A DNA stretch of 64,000 bases, taken from the NCBI GenBank assembly GCA_004293365.1, contig RDYN01000045.1, forward strand, positions 1 to 64,000, written 5' to 3'. Below, one piece after another: positions 1 through 9,324 of this stretch. The translations under genes and the position numbers were made by a program. Each line of letters opens with the position of its first letter. Positions within the stretch are counted from its first letter, which is position 1. The notes below the pieces were generated by a model that saw nothing but the letters and a program-made list of their open reading frames with translations, was not told where the DNA came from and did not search any database. The DNA is from Oscillatoriales cyanobacterium. Its GTDB lineage: Bacteria > Cyanobacteriota > Cyanobacteriia > Cyanobacteriales > Microcoleaceae.

Positions 1-343
1 GTAGGGGTGTGATGTCTGATATTTGATTGTTGTACAGATACAGATAAGTCAAATTAGTCAGAGATTGCAGGGGTGTGATGTCTGATATTTGATTGTTGTA
101 CAGATACAGAGAAGTCAAATTAGTCAGAGATTGCAGGGGTGTGAGGTCTGATATTTGATTGTTGTACAGAATCAGCTCATTGCTACTTGACAGTATCCGG
201 TTCGCTTCATTAATGTCAGAAGTGCCAGCACACTTTAACAGAATCTCAACTGTATGTTTTGCCTCTGGTGAAAGGCTGTCTTTGTGCAAGCACCAGTCGG
301 CAAAGCTGCTGAAATTTGCGGGATTTGGTTGTGGTTCTGACAT
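1..343 (-). CDS. Leucine-rich repeat protein, 5' part (runs off left edge)
   Basis: Reading the minus strand from ATG at 343 gives 114 codons without a stop before the window edge, so the C-terminus is missing. Residues 1-55 form a cap (motif FADWCLHKDSLSPEAKHTVE) that I associate with cyanobacterial LRR proteins. From about residue 58 there are repeats of 22 residues with the core NNQISDITPLQSLTNLTxL, which is the SDS22/internalin-type LRR pattern. The repeats are encoded by 66-bp DNA units, so what looks like intergenic tandem DNA is coding. Such LRR proteins usually act as protein-protein interaction scaffolds; the partner is unknown. No signal peptide is visible at the N-terminus, suggesting a cytoplasmic protein. 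Confidence 0.85.
   Translation of the reverse strand, partial: MSEPQPNPANFSSFADWCLHKDSLSPEAKHTVEILLKCAGTSDINEANRILSSSNELILYNNQISDLTPLQSLTNLTSLYLYNNQISDITPLQSLTNLTYLYLYNNQISDITPL
4..172. repeat. 66-bp tandem repeat encoding LRR units
   Basis: Copies begin at 4, 70 and 136, each starting with ggggtgtga. The first two are nearly identical and the third breaks down after about 37 bp. The period of 66 bp equals 22 codons, one leucine-rich repeat of the minus-strand gene. Near-identity at the DNA level points to recent unit duplication. Confidence 0.9.
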
Positions 344-359
344 AGGACATCAAGATTAG

Positions 360-1085
360 AATAATAGGAGTTAATGACATTTTCAAATGTAGGGCGATCG
401 CGCTGGTATGAGTATCAACTTTCTACGCGACTGCGGCCGAGTCCGGCAGGGGTTTAAACCCCCGCCTCATAGCGAAAGTCGGTTGAAACCGACTGCATTT
501 TAACTTAAATTATGGAGGGTGAGATTGCAATTTCATAAATATTTGCTGTTGATTTGTGGGAGGTTTTAATATTAGCAGTCCGTTTTAACGGACTTTCGCT
601 TTGAGCCGGGGGTTTAAACCCCCGGCGGGCTTTCGGAATGACGAACTAACTGGCTTGTTGGTAAAGAGAAATATTCAAGAGGCAGGGGCCGGCAGGGGTT
701 TAAACCCCTGCCTCATAGCGAAGAGGGTGAGATTCCAATTTCATAAATATTTGCTGTTGATTTTTGGGAGGTTTTAATATTAGCAGTCCGTTTTAACGGA
801 CTTTCGCTTTGAGCCGGGGGTTTAAACCCCTGGCGGGCTTTCGGAATGACGAACTAACTGGCTTGTTGGTAAAGAGAAATATTCAAGAGGCAGGGGCCGG
901 CAGGGGTTTAAACCCCTGCCTCATAGCGAATGAGATTCCAATTTCATAAAATATTTGCTGTTCATTTGTGGGATGTTTTAATACTACCAGTCCGTTTTAA
1001 CGGACTTTAGCTATTAGACAGGGGTTTAAACCCCTGGCGGGCTGTCGGAATGGCGAGAAGCTCGATCGCAGGTAAAGAGAAATCT
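360..1085. repeat. Non-coding tandem array of ~205 bp units with palindromes
   Basis: This gene-free stretch holds two almost identical units starting at 515 and 723 (period 208 bp) and a third, diverged copy from about 926 to 1070. Each unit contains the palindrome GGGTTTAAACCC in a GC-rich context (gccgggggtttaaacccc) and a second palindrome, gtccgttttaacggac. A further palindrome copy lies near 440-500. No coding potential is seen. The array resembles the dispersed palindromic repeats common in Oscillatoriales, here amplified by unequal exchange. Confidence 0.8.
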
Positions 1086-2243
1086 TCAAGTTTGCATACT
1101 AAATTCCTCCGGCTCAATATCCCAATTTACCCAACGAATTGCCTCCCTTGCCGATCGCACATTTGGCGGCACTCGCAGCGCATGAACGAACCCCGTACTC
1201 GGACAGGTCATTTTTAACAAAAAAACTGGTAATGGCATCCCATCGGCGTCGAAATCGTCCTCAAAATCCATTTTTAACAGGGTATATTCCTGCCAAGTGT
1301 CTAATTCAGTGGCTGCTAGTTCTTGACAAATTCGATCGCACCCGATGCCCTGAATTAACGCTCGCCGAACCTCTGCGTTGTGCTCCTTCAACAGCCATTT
1401 AGACTGCCACTCGCGGGGGTGCAGGCGGCCGTACCATTCGGGTAAAATCGCGCCGTGATAGGCGTAAATCGCAAAACCGCCGGCAAATTGTACGGCGGGT
1501 GCTGCTTCGGCGTGCAAGCGGCGGTTGCTGTCTGCCGAAAGTACGATCGGCTTTTCGCACACAACACAAACTTTGTCGTAGGGAAAAATCCAGCCGCAAG
1601 TCTTGACAAGCGATTGAAAAATTGTCCAGATATTGCCGTAGGAGTGCGCGCAATTCAAGACGGAAATGCAAAAATCTAACAAACTGCCGCCACCAGCCCA
1701 CAATTCGGGTTGAATGCAATTATCTAGTTGTTTGTTGAGATGCGCGTACTGCAAATACCTGGCCCGCTGTCCGCTTAAATCGATCGGCAATTTGCTCGCT
1801 ATTTCCATCGCTAAATGCTCGCGGAGGGGACTCCACAGTTGGCTTTGCAGTTGGGTGTAAAGTTCATTTTCGAGTTGATTTTGCAGTTGACGTTTTAGCT
1901 GGCTTTCTAGTTGTCCGCGCAGACAAGCCAGCAGTTGTTTTTCAACTTCGCAGCGCAGTTTGCTCTCTAATTGGCTGCGAAGGTGAGTTCTCGGTTTGTC
2001 TGCGCGGTTGAGTATAGTGTTAGCGGCTTGGTAGGGACGATCGCAAAAAATGATTTCCGGTGCTGGTTTGCCGTAGCGAAGCGGGGCTCCATCCATCGCC
2101 CTGTAAGCTAATGTAATGGTTTCTGTGGCTTGAGAGCGATCGATCGGGCCTGTGGAAAGTGCGATCGCCCTCCACTTGTCGCGATAAACTGGAATCTGAG
2201 CTTCTTGTGCTGGCGTGAGTTTTTTAACCTTAGTCTGCGACAT
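1086..2243 (-). CDS. DUF6745-type hypothetical protein with Q/L-rich repeat
   Basis: 385 residues. The N-terminus (LTPAQEAQIPVYRDKWRAIA, then a PEIIFCD motif near residue 60) matches the cyanobacterial family now called DUF6745; its function is unknown. Residues about 85-155 are a low-complexity run of QLESQL/QLQNQL-type repeats, probably helical. The C-terminal part is rich in Trp and Cys (KVCVVCEKP, near 225-235). The start overlaps the end of the upstream 97-residue gene by 14 bp, so the two are likely co-translated. A 32-bp small dispersed repeat at 2069-2100 adds the residues AMDGAPLRYG in frame. Family recognition is from memory of homologues; the biochemical role cannot be stated. Confidence 0.75.
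   Translation of the reverse strand: MSQTKVKKLTPAQEAQIPVYRDKWRAIALSTGPIDRSQATETITLAYRAMDGAPLRYGKPAPEIIFCDRPYQAANTILNRADKPRTHLRSQLESKLRCEVEKQLLACLRGQLESQLKRQLQNQLENELYTQLQSQLWSPLREHLAMEIASKLPIDLSGQRARYLQYAHLNKQLDNCIQPELWAGGGSLLDFCISVLNCAHSYGNIWTIFQSLVKTCGWIFPYDKVCVVCEKPIVLSADSNRRLHAEAAPAVQFAGGFAIYAYHGAILPEWYGRLHPREWQSKWLLKEHNAEVRRALIQGIGCDRICQELAATELDTWQEYTLLKMDFEDDFDADGMPLPVFLLKMTCPSTGFVHALRVPPNVRSAREAIRWVNWDIEPEEFSMQT
2069..2100 (-). repeat. Small dispersed repeat inside the DUF6745 gene
   Basis: On the minus strand this reads ggcgatggatggagccccgc followed by ttcgctacggca. It matches 5234-5265 on the plus strand at 30 of 32 positions, although the host genes are unrelated. Both copies are read in the same frame and encode MDGxPLxYG. 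This fits the very small mobile repeats described in cyanobacteria. Confidence 0.8.
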
Positions 2244-2523
2244 ACCTCCAGCCTTGAGGTTCGTATTCGCGCTGAATCCGCACCATCCAATTACCTTCAG
2301 GAATTGCGATCGCTTTGTGTTCTTCGTGACTCAACAAAGCTGTCGGCGAAAGCACTCGCAAATAGAGAGTACCGTCTTTTTCGTAAAGTTCAGCTTGTCC
2401 CTCAATAATCTGGTGAGAATGTCCCGTGACTTCACCTTCGGCGAGAGTTAGGTGAGGTTTTTTGTCACCTTGGATTTGCGGTACGGGGGTGAGAATTACG
2501 TCGCCTTGTCGGATTGGTTTCAT
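2230..2523 (-). CDS. Conserved hypothetical protein upstream of the DUF6745 gene
   Basis: 97 residues, mainly predicted beta strands (GDVILTPVPQI, GEVTGHSHQI, AELYEKDGTLYLRV). I recognise it only as a small cyanobacterial protein that tends to sit before DUF6745 genes. The motif TGHSH near residues 34-38 could be a metal or substrate site, but this is speculation. The 14-bp overlap with the next gene supports one transcript. No signal peptide or membrane segment is seen. Confidence 0.65.
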   Translation of the reverse strand: MKPIRQGDVILTPVPQIQGDKKPHLTLAEGEVTGHSHQIIEGQAELYEKDGTLYLRVLSPTALLSHEEHKAIAIPEGNWMVRIQREYEPQGWRYVAD

Positions 2524-2643
2524 AGGTTTTTTCTAAATTTTGTGTGCTGATGTCGATCGGTTGGTCTTTACCTACCGCAATTATATACTACATTGGTAAT
2601 ACAGGGCTGTCAAGGGCGATCGACCAATTGTCAAAATATTGTC

Positions 2644-2672
2644 TTGCAAAAAATAGACTATTTCTGTAAAAT
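2644..2672 (+). promoter_or_regulatory. Possible sigma-70 promoter for the FG-GAP/RTX gene
   Basis: TTGCAA at 2644-2649 and TAAAAT at 2667-2672 are separated by 17 bp, in an AT-rich stretch. It would give a leader of about 215 nt before the start at 2898, which includes the hairpin repeat at 2717-2782. Assigned from consensus only. Confidence 0.35.
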
Positions 2673-2716
2673 ACAAGCATTTAAGATACAGCATATTCCA
2701 TGTAGATGTAGATCGC

Positions 2717-2782
2717 GAGAAACCGGGTTTCTTGAACTGAATCAGTAATGATGCGAGAACTGTAAAGAAACCCGGTTTCTGG
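2717..2782. repeat. Dispersed hairpin repeat (gaaaccgggtttc type)
   Basis: Two inverted arms, gagaaaccgggtttctt and aaagaaacccggtttctgg, are separated by about 30 bp. The same paired arms occur at 21121-21188 and 38714-38780, always between genes. The rest of 2524-2897 shows no coding signal. Confidence 0.75.
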
Positions 2783-2897
2783 GGTGTACTTTATAAACCT
2801 GGAATAGGCTGTATATACATTCCTACAATACACCAGTGAATGTATATCATTCAGAGTTTCAAAATTATCAAATCACAATTATAGCCAAAAATATATC

Positions 2898-5800
2898 ATG
2901 TCAAATACCGTCAATTTCTCACCAGCCACCAACTTTAACACACAAAGCAAACCCCGTTCCGTTGTTGTCGCCGACTTTAATGGCGACTCAAAACTAGACT
3001 TGGCTACCGCAAACCGGGCTGACAATAACGTATCAATTTTATTAGGAAATGGCGCGGGATTGTTTGGCGAAGCCCCTACCTCTCCCTTGGCCGCAGGGAA
3101 AAATCCTCTTGCTATCGTTGTCGGCAACTTTAACTCCGACACATTGCCAGATTTGGCTGTAGCCAACTACATAAATCCTGGCGCATCAGCATCAGTTTTA
3201 TTAGCAACAGGTGCAGGTAATTTTAACTCGGCTGCGACCGTACCAACGCCTTTAGCAAATAGTCCGCATTTCATCGCAGTCGGAGATTTGAATAATGACG
3301 GAAAACAGGATTTAGTTGTTCCCAATTTGTGGTCTAATGATGTTTCTATTTTATTGGCAAATGGTGCGGGCAATTTCAGCCAAGGCATAACTATTTCTTT
3401 GCCCAGTATATCATTTTTAGGTCAAGAATCTGCTGTAACTACCAGTGTTTCAGTGGCAGATTTTAACGGCGATGCTAAACTTGATTTGGCTGTAACAAAT
3501 AGTGAATTATTGCCTCCCAATGGTCGTGTTTCTATTTTTTTGGGAAATGGCAATGGCAGTTTTCAAAAGCTTGACAATTATAATGTGGGTTTGTTTGCTT
3601 ATTTTGTGGCTACAGCAGATTTTAATCAAGATAATAAGCCTGATTTAGTTATAGCTGATTCCGGCTTGCCTCCCGTGGGTTTACCGGGCAGTGTCTCTGT
3701 TTTGTTGGGAAATGGTTCGGGTGGTTTTAGTTCGCCTCTGAAATTAAATGCGGGGATAAATCCTTTTTCTGTTGCTGTAGCCGACTTTAATGCTGACTCG
3801 TATCTAGACTTGGCTGTAGCGGACAATAATACTAACGATCGGACAAATCCGGGTAGTGTTTCAATTTTATTGGGCGATGGTACTGGCGGGTTTAGCACGC
3901 TTTCTCAGAAATTTAATGTTGGGATAAATCCTACTTCCGTTGCGGCACGGGATTTTGATGGTGATGGTTTTTCAGATTTGGTTATTGCTAACGCTGGCTC
4001 TAATAATGTTTCAATTTTACTGAATCAGCCGAGTATTTTAGAATTTACTTCTCCAATTTATAGCGATTCTGAAGGTGATACCGGTAATGTCAAAATTGTG
4101 GCGGCGAAAGTTAAGCGCCATGGCGGAAGTAGCGGTAAGGTGACAGTGGCTGTGAATTTATCTGATAGTGTTGGCAGTGCTACTTCGGGGACAGATTATA
4201 TTAATGTTTTTCCAATTGCTGTGACTTTTGATAATGGGGATGCTGCGGATAAGGTTGTGGAAATTCCGATTGTTGGTGATTCTGTTGTGGAAAATGATGA
4301 AACTATTAATTTTCAGTTGGCAAATGTGAGTGGTTATGCCAAGTTTGGAACTACAACTGCTGCTACTTATACAATTATTAATGACGATCGTGTAGGAATT
4401 CCGACACCAATTCCGACAGCTACTCCAATACCAATTCCGACAGCTACTCCAATACCAATTCCGACACCAATTCCCACACCAATTCCCACACCAATTCCCA
4501 CACCAATTCCCACACCGATTCCAGCAGCTACTCCGACACCGATTCCAGCAGCTACTCCGACACCAATTCCAACGCCAATTCCGACAGAAACGCCGACACC
4601 GATTCCAACGCCAATTCCGACAGCTACTCCGACACCGATTCCAACGCCAATTCCAACAGCTACTCCGACACCGATTCCGACAGCAATTCCAACAGCTACT
4701 CCGACGGCGGGAGGGGCGGGCACGGGGACTTCCCCCTTACAGATTCCGATTGATTCGATCGCCTTTCAAAATATTCCAACTTCCCCGGAGCTCATCAATA
4801 CCTTAACCGAAGTGGCAACTTCTACGCAGCTAATCGACAACTTACCCGCGATCGCAAATTCAATACCTCAGCTCATTAGTATCCTAACACCAACTCCCGC
4901 AACAACTCCAACTCCGGTACAAATTCCAACTCCGGTACAAATTCCAACTCCGGTACAAATTCCAACTCCGGTACAAATTCTAACTCCGATACGAATTCCA
5001 ACTCCGGCGACAACTCCAACTCCGGCGACAACTCCAACTCCGGCGACAAATCCAACTCCGGCGACAACTCCAACTCCGGCGACAACTCCAACTCCGCCGA
5101 CAACACCAACTCCCGCACCAATTCCCTTTGCTGAAACTGATTGTATTTGCCAGACTCTACCGTTGCCAGATTTGAGCGAATTGATTCACGATCGCACTTA
5201 TAATGTGATTCTCGGTACTCCTGAAGACGATCGGGCGATGGATGGATCCCCGCTTGGCTACGGCACTCAAGATAATGATATCATTGTGGCCAATCTGGGT
5301 GAAGACTCAATCTTGGGAAATTGGGGAGAAGATTTTATTAACGGTCGAGAAAACAATGATACCATCAATGGTTGTCAACTATCTGATTTTATTGATGGTG
5401 GTAAAGGTAACGATTCTTTGCTTGGTGGCAAAGAAAACGATTTAATACTTGGCAGCAAAGGAGATGATACAATTCTCGGAAATTTAGGAAATGATACTTT
5501 ATGTGGTGGTGAAAATGATGATTATTTAAGAGGAGATGAATCTAAGGATTTAATCGATGGTTGTGAGGGTGAAGATACTATTTATGGAGGCGAAGATAAT
5601 GATACTTTGATTGGCGGCAGTGGTAATGATGTTTTGAGCGGAGATTTGGGAGAAAATCTGCTGATTGGTGGTAGTGGTAATGATTTATTTATTCTCAAAG
5701 GGGACAGCGGTTTCCAAATAATTGCAGATTTTCAAGAAGGAAAAGATGCGATCGCATTTTTTCCTGGGTTGAGTTTTTTAGATGTAGAAATTGTGCCAAA

Positions 5801-5906
5801 TGGTAAAAATACCGCGATTCAAATAAGAGGTTCGCAAGTGGCAATTGCTGAATTTTGGCAAGTAGATTCTTCCCTGATTAATTCGGATAATTTTGTGTTT
5901 TTGTAA
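2898..5906 (+). CDS. Large FG-GAP / Calx-beta / RTX calcium-binding protein
   Basis: 1002 residues. Residues about 1-380 contain some seven FG-GAP/VCBS units ([41 protein letters not shown]), each followed by [10 protein letters not shown]; they should fold as a beta-propeller. Residues about 388-490 look like a Calx-beta domain ([19 protein letters not shown]). Next come [11 protein letters not shown] runs, a short non-repeat segment (~620-680), and further Thr/Pro repeats. Residues about 765-925 hold RTX nonapeptides ([22 protein letters not shown]) that bind calcium. The C-terminal ~80 residues resemble the terminal domain of RTX proteins secreted by type I systems without a cleaved signal. 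No T1SS genes are adjacent. A 32-bp dispersed repeat has entered the reading frame before the RTX block. Likely an extracellular or surface protein. Confidence 0.85.
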   Translation: MSNTVNFSPATNFNTQSKPRSVVVADFNGDSKLDLATANRADNNVSILLGNGAGLFGEAPTSPLAAGKNPLAIVVGNFNSDTLPDLAVANYINPGASASVLLATGAGNFNSAATVPTPLANSPHFIAVGDLNNDGKQDLVVPNLWSNDVSILLANGAGNFSQGITISLPSISFLGQESAVTTSVSVADFNGDAKLDLAVTNSELLPPNGRVSIFLGNGNGSFQKLDNYNVGLFAYFVATADFNQDNKPDLVIADSGLPPVGLPGSVSVLLGNGSGGFSSPLKLNAGINPFSVAVADFNADSYLDLAVADNNTNDRTNPGSVSILLGDGTGGFSTLSQKFNVGINPTSVAARDFDGDGFSDLVIANAGSNNVSILLNQPSILEFTSPIYSDSEGDTGNVKIVAAKVKRHGGSSGKVTVAVNLSDSVGSATSGTDYINVFPIAVTFDNGDAADKVVEIPIVGDSVVENDETINFQLANVSGYAKFGTTTAATYTIINDDRVGIPTPIPTATPIPIPTATPIPIPTPIPTPIPTPIPTPIPTPIPAATPTPIPAATPTPIPTPIPTETPTPIPTPIPTATPTPIPTPIPTATPTPIPTAIPTATPTAGGAGTGTSPLQIPIDSIAFQNIPTSPELINTLTEVATSTQLIDNLPAIANSIPQLISILTPTPATTPTPVQIPTPVQIPTPVQIPTPVQILTPIRIPTPATTPTPATTPTPATNPTPATTPTPATTPTPPTTPTPAPIPFAETDCICQTLPLPDLSELIHDRTYNVILGTPEDDRAMDGSPLGYGTQDNDIIVANLGEDSILGNWGEDFINGRENNDTINGCQLSDFIDGGKGNDSLLGGKENDLILGSKGDDTILGNLGNDTLCGGENDDYLRGDESKDLIDGCEGEDTIYGGEDNDTLIGGSGNDVLSGDLGENLLIGGSGNDLFILKGDSGFQIIADFQEGKDAIAFFPGLSFLDVEIVPNGKNTAIQIRGSQVAIAEFWQVDSSLINSDNFVFL
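4397..5120 (+). repeat. Low-complexity coding repeats (PIPTPIPT and [14 protein letters not shown])
   Basis: Two blocks, about 4397-4704 and 4889-5120, are built of 6-, 12- and 18-bp units such as ccaattccgacagctact and actccggcgacaactcca. They encode Pro/Thr linkers between the Calx-beta and RTX parts. Such arrays change length easily by slippage, and the antisense strand is open for long stretches only because of this repetitiveness. Confidence 0.85.
5234..5265 (+). repeat. Small dispersed repeat inside the RTX gene
   Basis: The sequence ggcgatggatggatccccgc, continuing ttggctacggca, matches the copy at 2069-2100 with two mismatches. Here it encodes [10 protein letters not shown] and separates [11 protein letters not shown] from TQDNDIIV, which otherwise reads as a continuous RTX-like start. 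Confidence 0.8.
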
Positions 5907-5967
5907 TAATGACCAATGAGTGATGACCAATGAGTGATGACTGTTGACTGTTGATTGTTGACTGTTG
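5907..5967. repeat. Short tandem repeats (gaccaatgagtgat and gactgtt units)
   Basis: A gap of 65 bp between two converging genes is filled with direct repeats of 14 bp and 7 bp. These are STRR-like heptamer arrays typical of filamentous cyanobacteria. They may cover the region where both transcripts end. Confidence 0.75.
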
Positions 5968-5971
5968 ACTG

Positions 5972-8800
5972 TTATGCTTCAAAGGCGGCAACCGAAACCC
6001 GATCGCGCCCAGCAGCTTTCGCCCGATAAAGCGACTCGTCGGCGATCGCAATTAACGTCCCCGGCTGCGACATCGGCGCCGGAATGCAGCAAGCCACACC
6101 CAAACTCAGCGTGACATATTCGCTGACTGCAGACTGCGCGTGAGGTATCTGCAAACCCCGCACCTGTTGGGCGATAATTTCAGCAACGCAAGCCGCACCT
6201 TGAATATCCGTATTCGGCAAAACTATGGCAAATTCTTCTCCACCGTAACGCGCAACTAAATCAGCCGATCGCTTTACCGAACACTGCAAAACCTGCGCCA
6301 CTTGCCGCAAACACTCATCCCCCGCTTGGTGGCCGTAAGTGTCGTTATAAAGTTTGAAGTAATCGATGTCGCACATAATCAAAGACAGCGGCGCTTCTTC
6401 CCTCGCCAAACGCCGCCATTCCGTATCGAGATAATCATTAAAAAAGCGGCGGTTTCTTACCTCAGTCAAACTGTCGTAAGTTGCCAAATACTGCAAAGCT
6501 CGATTTACTGTTTCTAACTGCCGTTTCTGCTGCTGCAACTGGCGGTTGAGCACAGTCAACTCCTGTTCTGCTGCATGGGTTCTGAGCAAATTTCTTACCC
6601 TCGCCAACAGTTCCCTCTCGTCAAAAGGCTTGGAAATATAATCGTCAGCACCGGCATCCAAACTTTCGATCCGAGCTTCCATGCCCGATCGCGCTGTCAA
6701 AAAGATTACCGGAGTCGAACTCAACTCAGGCGTGTTCCGAATCTCCTTGAGCAAATCCAGTCCGTTTTGTCTGGGCATAATTTGGTCGCTCAAAATCAAA
6801 TTTGGCTGCAAACTCTTGGCTTTTTCTAAACCTTCAACCCCGTCCCTCGCCACTGCGACTCGATAGTACGGACTCAATAAGGTTTGGAGGTAAGACAGCA
6901 GAAAATTGTTATCTTCTACTACCAGCAACAGCGGTAATTCTTGGCTGTCAGTTGTTGATTCTTCGCTATGATTATTGTTGTCGTCAAAACTGTGAGAGTC
7001 CGACAGCCCTAGTGCGATCGCCCCAACATTTCCCGCGTCAGAACAGCCAAATCCACTCATCCCTGCCAATTGGGCGATCGCGCTTACCAACTGATTCGCC
7101 TCCACCGGCTTCGACAAATGCCTCTGAAACCCCGCAGAGAGCGCCGATGCCGAATCCTCCTCACGGATGCCTCCCGTGAGCGCTACCGCCGGCAGCAGTG
7201 CCCTGTGCTCGGACATTTCCATGGCTCTGATGCGGCGGATCAAATCGCAGCCGTCTGTTTCCGGCACCGCCATATCGCTCACCAACACGTCGGGCCGCGA
7301 CTGTTCCAACTCGGCCATCGCTTCACCGGCGCTACTCACCGCTGTTACCTTGGCTCCAAATGCTTCGAGGGCAGTTTTGAGAAATTCCCGAATCTCGGCG
7401 CTGCTTTCCACCACCAGCACTTGCTTTCCGGCTAGGGGTTTGGAAACCGATCCGGAGTGGTTTTCCGGGAAATGGCCGATCGCAGGAGTGCGATCGCGCG
7501 CATTGTTGCTGTGAGCGATCGGTAGCAGCACGCCAAAAGTCGCCCCCTGACAGATGCCGGCACTCTGGGCCCAAACAGTTCCCCCGTGCAGTTCCACCAA
7601 CTGCCGCACAATTGAGAGCCCCAACCCGAGCCGATTTTGTTCCTTGGACTGGAAGCTATCTCCGGGGCGGAAGTAGTCAAAGATGTACGGCAGAAATTTG
7701 GGGTCGATCCCGCAACCGCTGTCGCTGACCCGAATCAAGGTGCCCGACTCTGCAGGCTCGATTCGCACTTGAACGGGCTGGAGTGTCGATTCTGGAGTGA
7801 ATTTGATGGCGTTGGCCAGGAGGTTCCAGACTATTTGCTGCAAGCGTTCTACATCTGCTACAACGTAGCTGACGCTGGGGTAGAAGTGTGTTTCTACGCG
7901 GAGGTTTTTGGCCTCGGCGGCGGGGCGCAGGGTCTCGATCGCCGATTCAATCACAGACGGGAGGTGAACCCGGCCGACATTCAGGCGCACTTTCCCCCGC
8001 AGCAGCCGGCTCAAATCGAGGAGATTGTCTATTTGCCGGTTTTGCAATTTGGCGTTGCGCTCGATGATTTCCAAAGCGCGGTTCGTAATCGCTTCGTTTA
8101 ACTTGCGCGATCGAGCTAGCTGTACCCATCCCAAAATCGCGCTCAGGGGCGATCGCAGTTCGTGGGACGCGATCGCCAAAAATTCGTCTTTTGCCCGGTT
8201 GGCTGCGATCTGGGCTGCTTCTACGGCTTTGCGATCGGTGATGTCGAATCCGATCGCCAAATACTGACAGGGTTTCCCGTTAAAGTCCAAAAGCGGAACT
8301 ACTGCTGCGTACACCCAATAATCGCTGCCATTCTTGGCTTGATTCTTAATTTCTCCTTGCCAAACTTCATTTTTGGCAACTGTTGACAGCAAATTTTTGA
8401 TGAATTCCCAAGACTTGTATTCCGAGTGGAGGATGCCGAAATGGCAGCCGATTAGTTCAGTACGCGAATAGTTAGAGATGCTGCAAAGTCGATCGCTGAC
8501 GTAGTTGATAATTCCTCGGGCGTCGGTTCTCACCGCCACTGCAAATCGGTCGATCGCTACTTTAAAATCTAAAGATTCTTGCAGCGACGAATCCAGTTCT
8601 TTTGTCGTAGAAATTTGGTCTGGGCGATCGGGCGCGTGTGCTGGCTGGCGATCGGCCTTATCCTGGCTCCGCTGTTGGATTTCCATTGCTTCTATTTTCC
8701 CCTGACGGCTGACAGCTAATCTACTCGCATCCTGATTCATTATCACTGTTTTTTTTGCCCGCGCTGGCGGGTGCAATAATTTGTATATTTTCCTTTGCAT
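5972..8800 (-). CDS. Hybrid histidine kinase with two receivers and a GGDEF domain
   Basis: 942 residues, no membrane segment, so a cytoplasmic sensor. Order: PAS (about 75-195), HisKA with the phospho-acceptor H213 in SHELRSP, HATPase (N-box NLLANAIKF near 327, DSGCGID, GLGLSIV), receiver 1 (about 460-575, D509), receiver 2 (about 624-740, D672 and K724), then GGDEF (about 775-940). The active site is GGEEF at 853-857, and RSAD at 844-847 sits exactly five residues before it, matching the inhibitory I-site, so product-inhibited cyclic-di-GMP synthesis is expected. Receiver 1 has E-S where the acidic pair normally lies, so its phosphorylation is doubtful. Starting at M21 (8740) is an alternative. 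The protein joins phosphorelay and c-di-GMP output in one chain. Confidence 0.9.
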   Translation of the reverse strand: MQRKIYKLLHPPARAKKTVIMNQDASRLAVSRQGKIEAMEIQQRSQDKADRQPAHAPDRPDQISTTKELDSSLQESLDFKVAIDRFAVAVRTDARGIINYVSDRLCSISNYSRTELIGCHFGILHSEYKSWEFIKNLLSTVAKNEVWQGEIKNQAKNGSDYWVYAAVVPLLDFNGKPCQYLAIGFDITDRKAVEAAQIAANRAKDEFLAIASHELRSPLSAILGWVQLARSRKLNEAITNRALEIIERNAKLQNRQIDNLLDLSRLLRGKVRLNVGRVHLPSVIESAIETLRPAAEAKNLRVETHFYPSVSYVVADVERLQQIVWNLLANAIKFTPESTLQPVQVRIEPAESGTLIRVSDSGCGIDPKFLPYIFDYFRPGDSFQSKEQNRLGLGLSIVRQLVELHGGTVWAQSAGICQGATFGVLLPIAHSNNARDRTPAIGHFPENHSGSVSKPLAGKQVLVVESSAEIREFLKTALEAFGAKVTAVSSAGEAMAELEQSRPDVLVSDMAVPETDGCDLIRRIRAMEMSEHRALLPAVALTGGIREEDSASALSAGFQRHLSKPVEANQLVSAIAQLAGMSGFGCSDAGNVGAIALGLSDSHSFDDNNNHSEESTTDSQELPLLLVVEDNNFLLSYLQTLLSPYYRVAVARDGVEGLEKAKSLQPNLILSDQIMPRQNGLDLLKEIRNTPELSSTPVIFLTARSGMEARIESLDAGADDYISKPFDERELLARVRNLLRTHAAEQELTVLNRQLQQQKRQLETVNRALQYLATYDSLTEVRNRRFFNDYLDTEWRRLAREEAPLSLIMCDIDYFKLYNDTYGHQAGDECLRQVAQVLQCSVKRSADLVARYGGEEFAIVLPNTDIQGAACVAEIIAQQVRGLQIPHAQSAVSEYVTLSLGVACCIPAPMSQPGTLIAIADESLYRAKAAGRDRVSVAAFEA

Positions 8801-9222
8801 TAAAACTCGGCTGTCGGCACCTCCACTTGGGAGTCATACCATTTGAGATTGGAGATTTTAGATTATAAATGACTCTTGGAGTTGGGAGCTTAGCTGCGGT
8901 TGCATTCTTTTTTTCAACTGGAGTACCCTCAAATTTTATGGGGAGTTGAGACTAAATTTTGTCAATCTGAGGACATATTTTCTCATATCTGCCCGACGGG
9001 CGCTGGATACAAACCGTCAGCTTTTTTCTCACAATTACCTCCCGCATCTGGCACAAAATCTACTCTCGGGCCGGCTTTCGAGTCTCCGGCATTTTGCCCG
9101 ATATCCACTCAAAGATATGTGTGCAGAACTTGACCGTTCCCCAAGAATGCACCCGTTTTGGCGAACCAAGTCCGCGTTTTGCGATCGTCGGCAACTTCTA
9201 TTAAAATTTCTTTTTCTACATC
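8801..9222. other. Gene-free stretch before the methyltransferase
   Basis: About 420 bases with no convincing reading frame. Possible frames on both strands have irregular composition and no ribosome-binding site or recognisable motif. A few direct repeats (ttgagattggagattttagatt) are present. It probably holds the divergent upstream regions of the kinase and methyltransferase genes. Confidence 0.5.
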
Positions 9223-9251
9223 TTGACAGCACTGTAAATATTATGTATTAT
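9223..9251 (+). promoter_or_regulatory. Sigma-70 promoter upstream of the methyltransferase gene
   Basis: A perfect -35 TTGACA (9223-9228) and TATTAT (9246-9251) with a 17-bp spacer. It lies about 75 bp before the gene's start region. Confidence 0.6.
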
Positions 9252-9324
9252 AAATGTAATACCAAAGAAAAGCTGAGTAGCAAAACTGCATTAACGCACT
9301 CAATTATTAACTGTTTGAGGAAAA

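Noticed and set aside
4367-4723. Antisense frame coding GVGIGVGV repeats opposite the RTX gene
   Set aside because: It exists only because the sense strand is a simple repeat; no start signal or biological sense.
7637-8101. Long open frames opposite the hybrid kinase (e.g. 154 codons)
   Set aside because: They are shadows of a conserved, motif-complete kinase on the other strand.
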